NCBI GenBank assembly: GCA_934700615.1 | Contig: CAKUXR010000041.1 | Location: 1-15,544, forward strand | Direction of reading: 5' to 3' | From: an uncultured Bacteroidales bacterium | Lineage (GTDB): Bacteria; Bacteroidota; Bacteroidia; Bacteroidales; UBA932 | DNA: 15,544 nt | In this document: positions 15,418 through 15,544 of the stretch, piece after piece | How positions within the stretch are numbered: the first letter of the stretch is position 1 | How the letters are laid out: each line of letters starts with the position of its first letter | Notes under the pieces: model-generated | Database searches by the model: none | The model's input: the letters and a program-made list of their open reading frames with translations, nothing else | What the model was told of the DNA's origin: nothing | Translations under genes and position numbers: made by a program

Positions 15418-15540
15418 GCCGGCAGGGGCCTTCGGAGCGGTACGCCCCGTTGGGGCTATCCTTCCCACCGCTACCGCGGCGGGCCCCATTCCGCTCACGA
15501 AGCCGCGGACGGCTACGCCGCTCCGAAGGCCCCTGCCGGC
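15418..15540. repeat. GC-rich 123-bp inverted-repeat element with internal hairpins
   Basis: A perfect 23-bp inverted repeat has arms at 15418-15440 and 15518-15540 (outer end GCCGGCAGGGGCC). The 77-bp interior contains two further perfect hairpins: GCCCC/GGGGC (15444-15448/15452-15456) and CCGCGGC/GCCGCGG (15474-15480/15502-15508). It could therefore fold as a three-way junction. The GC content is far above the AT-rich flanks. It resembles a palindromic dispersed element or a structured RNA more than a terminator, because no T-run follows within the 4 bp visible. A frame open from ATG 15416 to the window end is best explained by high GC content. Confidence 0.75.
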
Positions 15541-15544
15541 CAGT

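Larger units (their letters stand above)
15152..15544. other. Gene-free stretch upstream of rpn
   Basis: No convincing gene is present. The part next to rpn (15152-15260) is AT-rich with a GC-rich island containing two direct copies of CACCGG (15195-15200 and 15209-15214). TAGTATTG on the minus strand (15246-15239) is one mismatch from TAnnTTTG and could be a -7 box for rpn, but no well-spaced -33 element was found. Around 15256-15300 the sequence is rich in CGAAA-type words. A 20-bp tandem duplication and a large GC-rich inverted repeat, listed separately, fill the rest. A 60-codon ORF on the minus strand here has no recognisable features. Confidence 0.6.

Noticed and set aside
15416..15544. 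Gene start at ATG 15416 open to the window end
   Set aside because: The frame is open mainly because the GC-rich palindrome lacks stop triplets, and the translation is low-complexity Pro/Ala/Arg.

Overview
The window looks like a Bacteroidales chromosome, probably a gut or rumen member. The evidence is a SusC/SusD pair, lipoproteins with BACON and DUF1735 domains, an ECF sigma factor of the Bacteroidetes type, few Shine-Dalgarno sites and a Rpn-family (PDDEXK_2) 'transposase' gene. Genus cannot be fixed from the sequence. No rRNA, tRNA, CRISPR array or complete insertion sequence was seen.

Region 1 (98-10979, + strand) is a polysaccharide-utilisation-type operon. It encodes an STN-containing SusC-like TonB-dependent transporter, a SusD-like lipoprotein, a catalytically dead GH18-like lipoprotein, a DUF1735-LamG lipoprotein, a BACON-DUF1735-GH18 endoglycosidase with an apparently usable active site, and a three-BACON LamG lipoprotein. 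The gene content resembles the Bacteroides thetaiotaomicron BT3983-BT3987 locus, whose GH18 enzyme cuts N-glycans. The inferred job is to bind glycoprotein N-glycans (or a similar chitobiose-containing glycan) at the cell surface, cut them with the endo-enzyme, and import the product through SusC/SusD. No exo-glycosidases lie in the window, so trimming enzymes must be elsewhere. A long hairpin separates the last two genes, and a good intrinsic terminator (11008-11052) closes the operon.

Region 2 (11113-13865, + strand) carries a secreted CotH-kinase-like lipoprotein with a BACON-type N-terminus, then an ECF sigma factor without a visible FecR anti-sigma partner. Directly after the sigma stop lies an 87-nt remnant of the 3' end of a second, diverged CotH gene. 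Two related palindromes follow; the second looks like a terminator.

Region 3 (13892-15151, - strand) holds a full-length Rpn-family PD-(D/E)XK nuclease gene. Its stop codon is followed, with no gap and in the same frame, by a second and different copy of the gene's C-terminal segment. That copy carries a nonsense codon but keeps an intact 89-codon ORF starting at an internal ATG. In E. coli, the separately translated C-terminus of Rpn (RpnS) has been reported as an intragenic antitoxin with a variable number of four-residue repeats. The arrangement here could be a spare antitoxin or tail cassette, and it is the best candidate for something undescribed.

Region 4 (15152-15544) has no convincing gene. 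It contains the rpn upstream region, a 20-bp AT-rich tandem duplication, and a very GC-rich 123-bp inverted repeat with a 23-bp perfect stem and two internal hairpins, ending 4 bp before the window edge.
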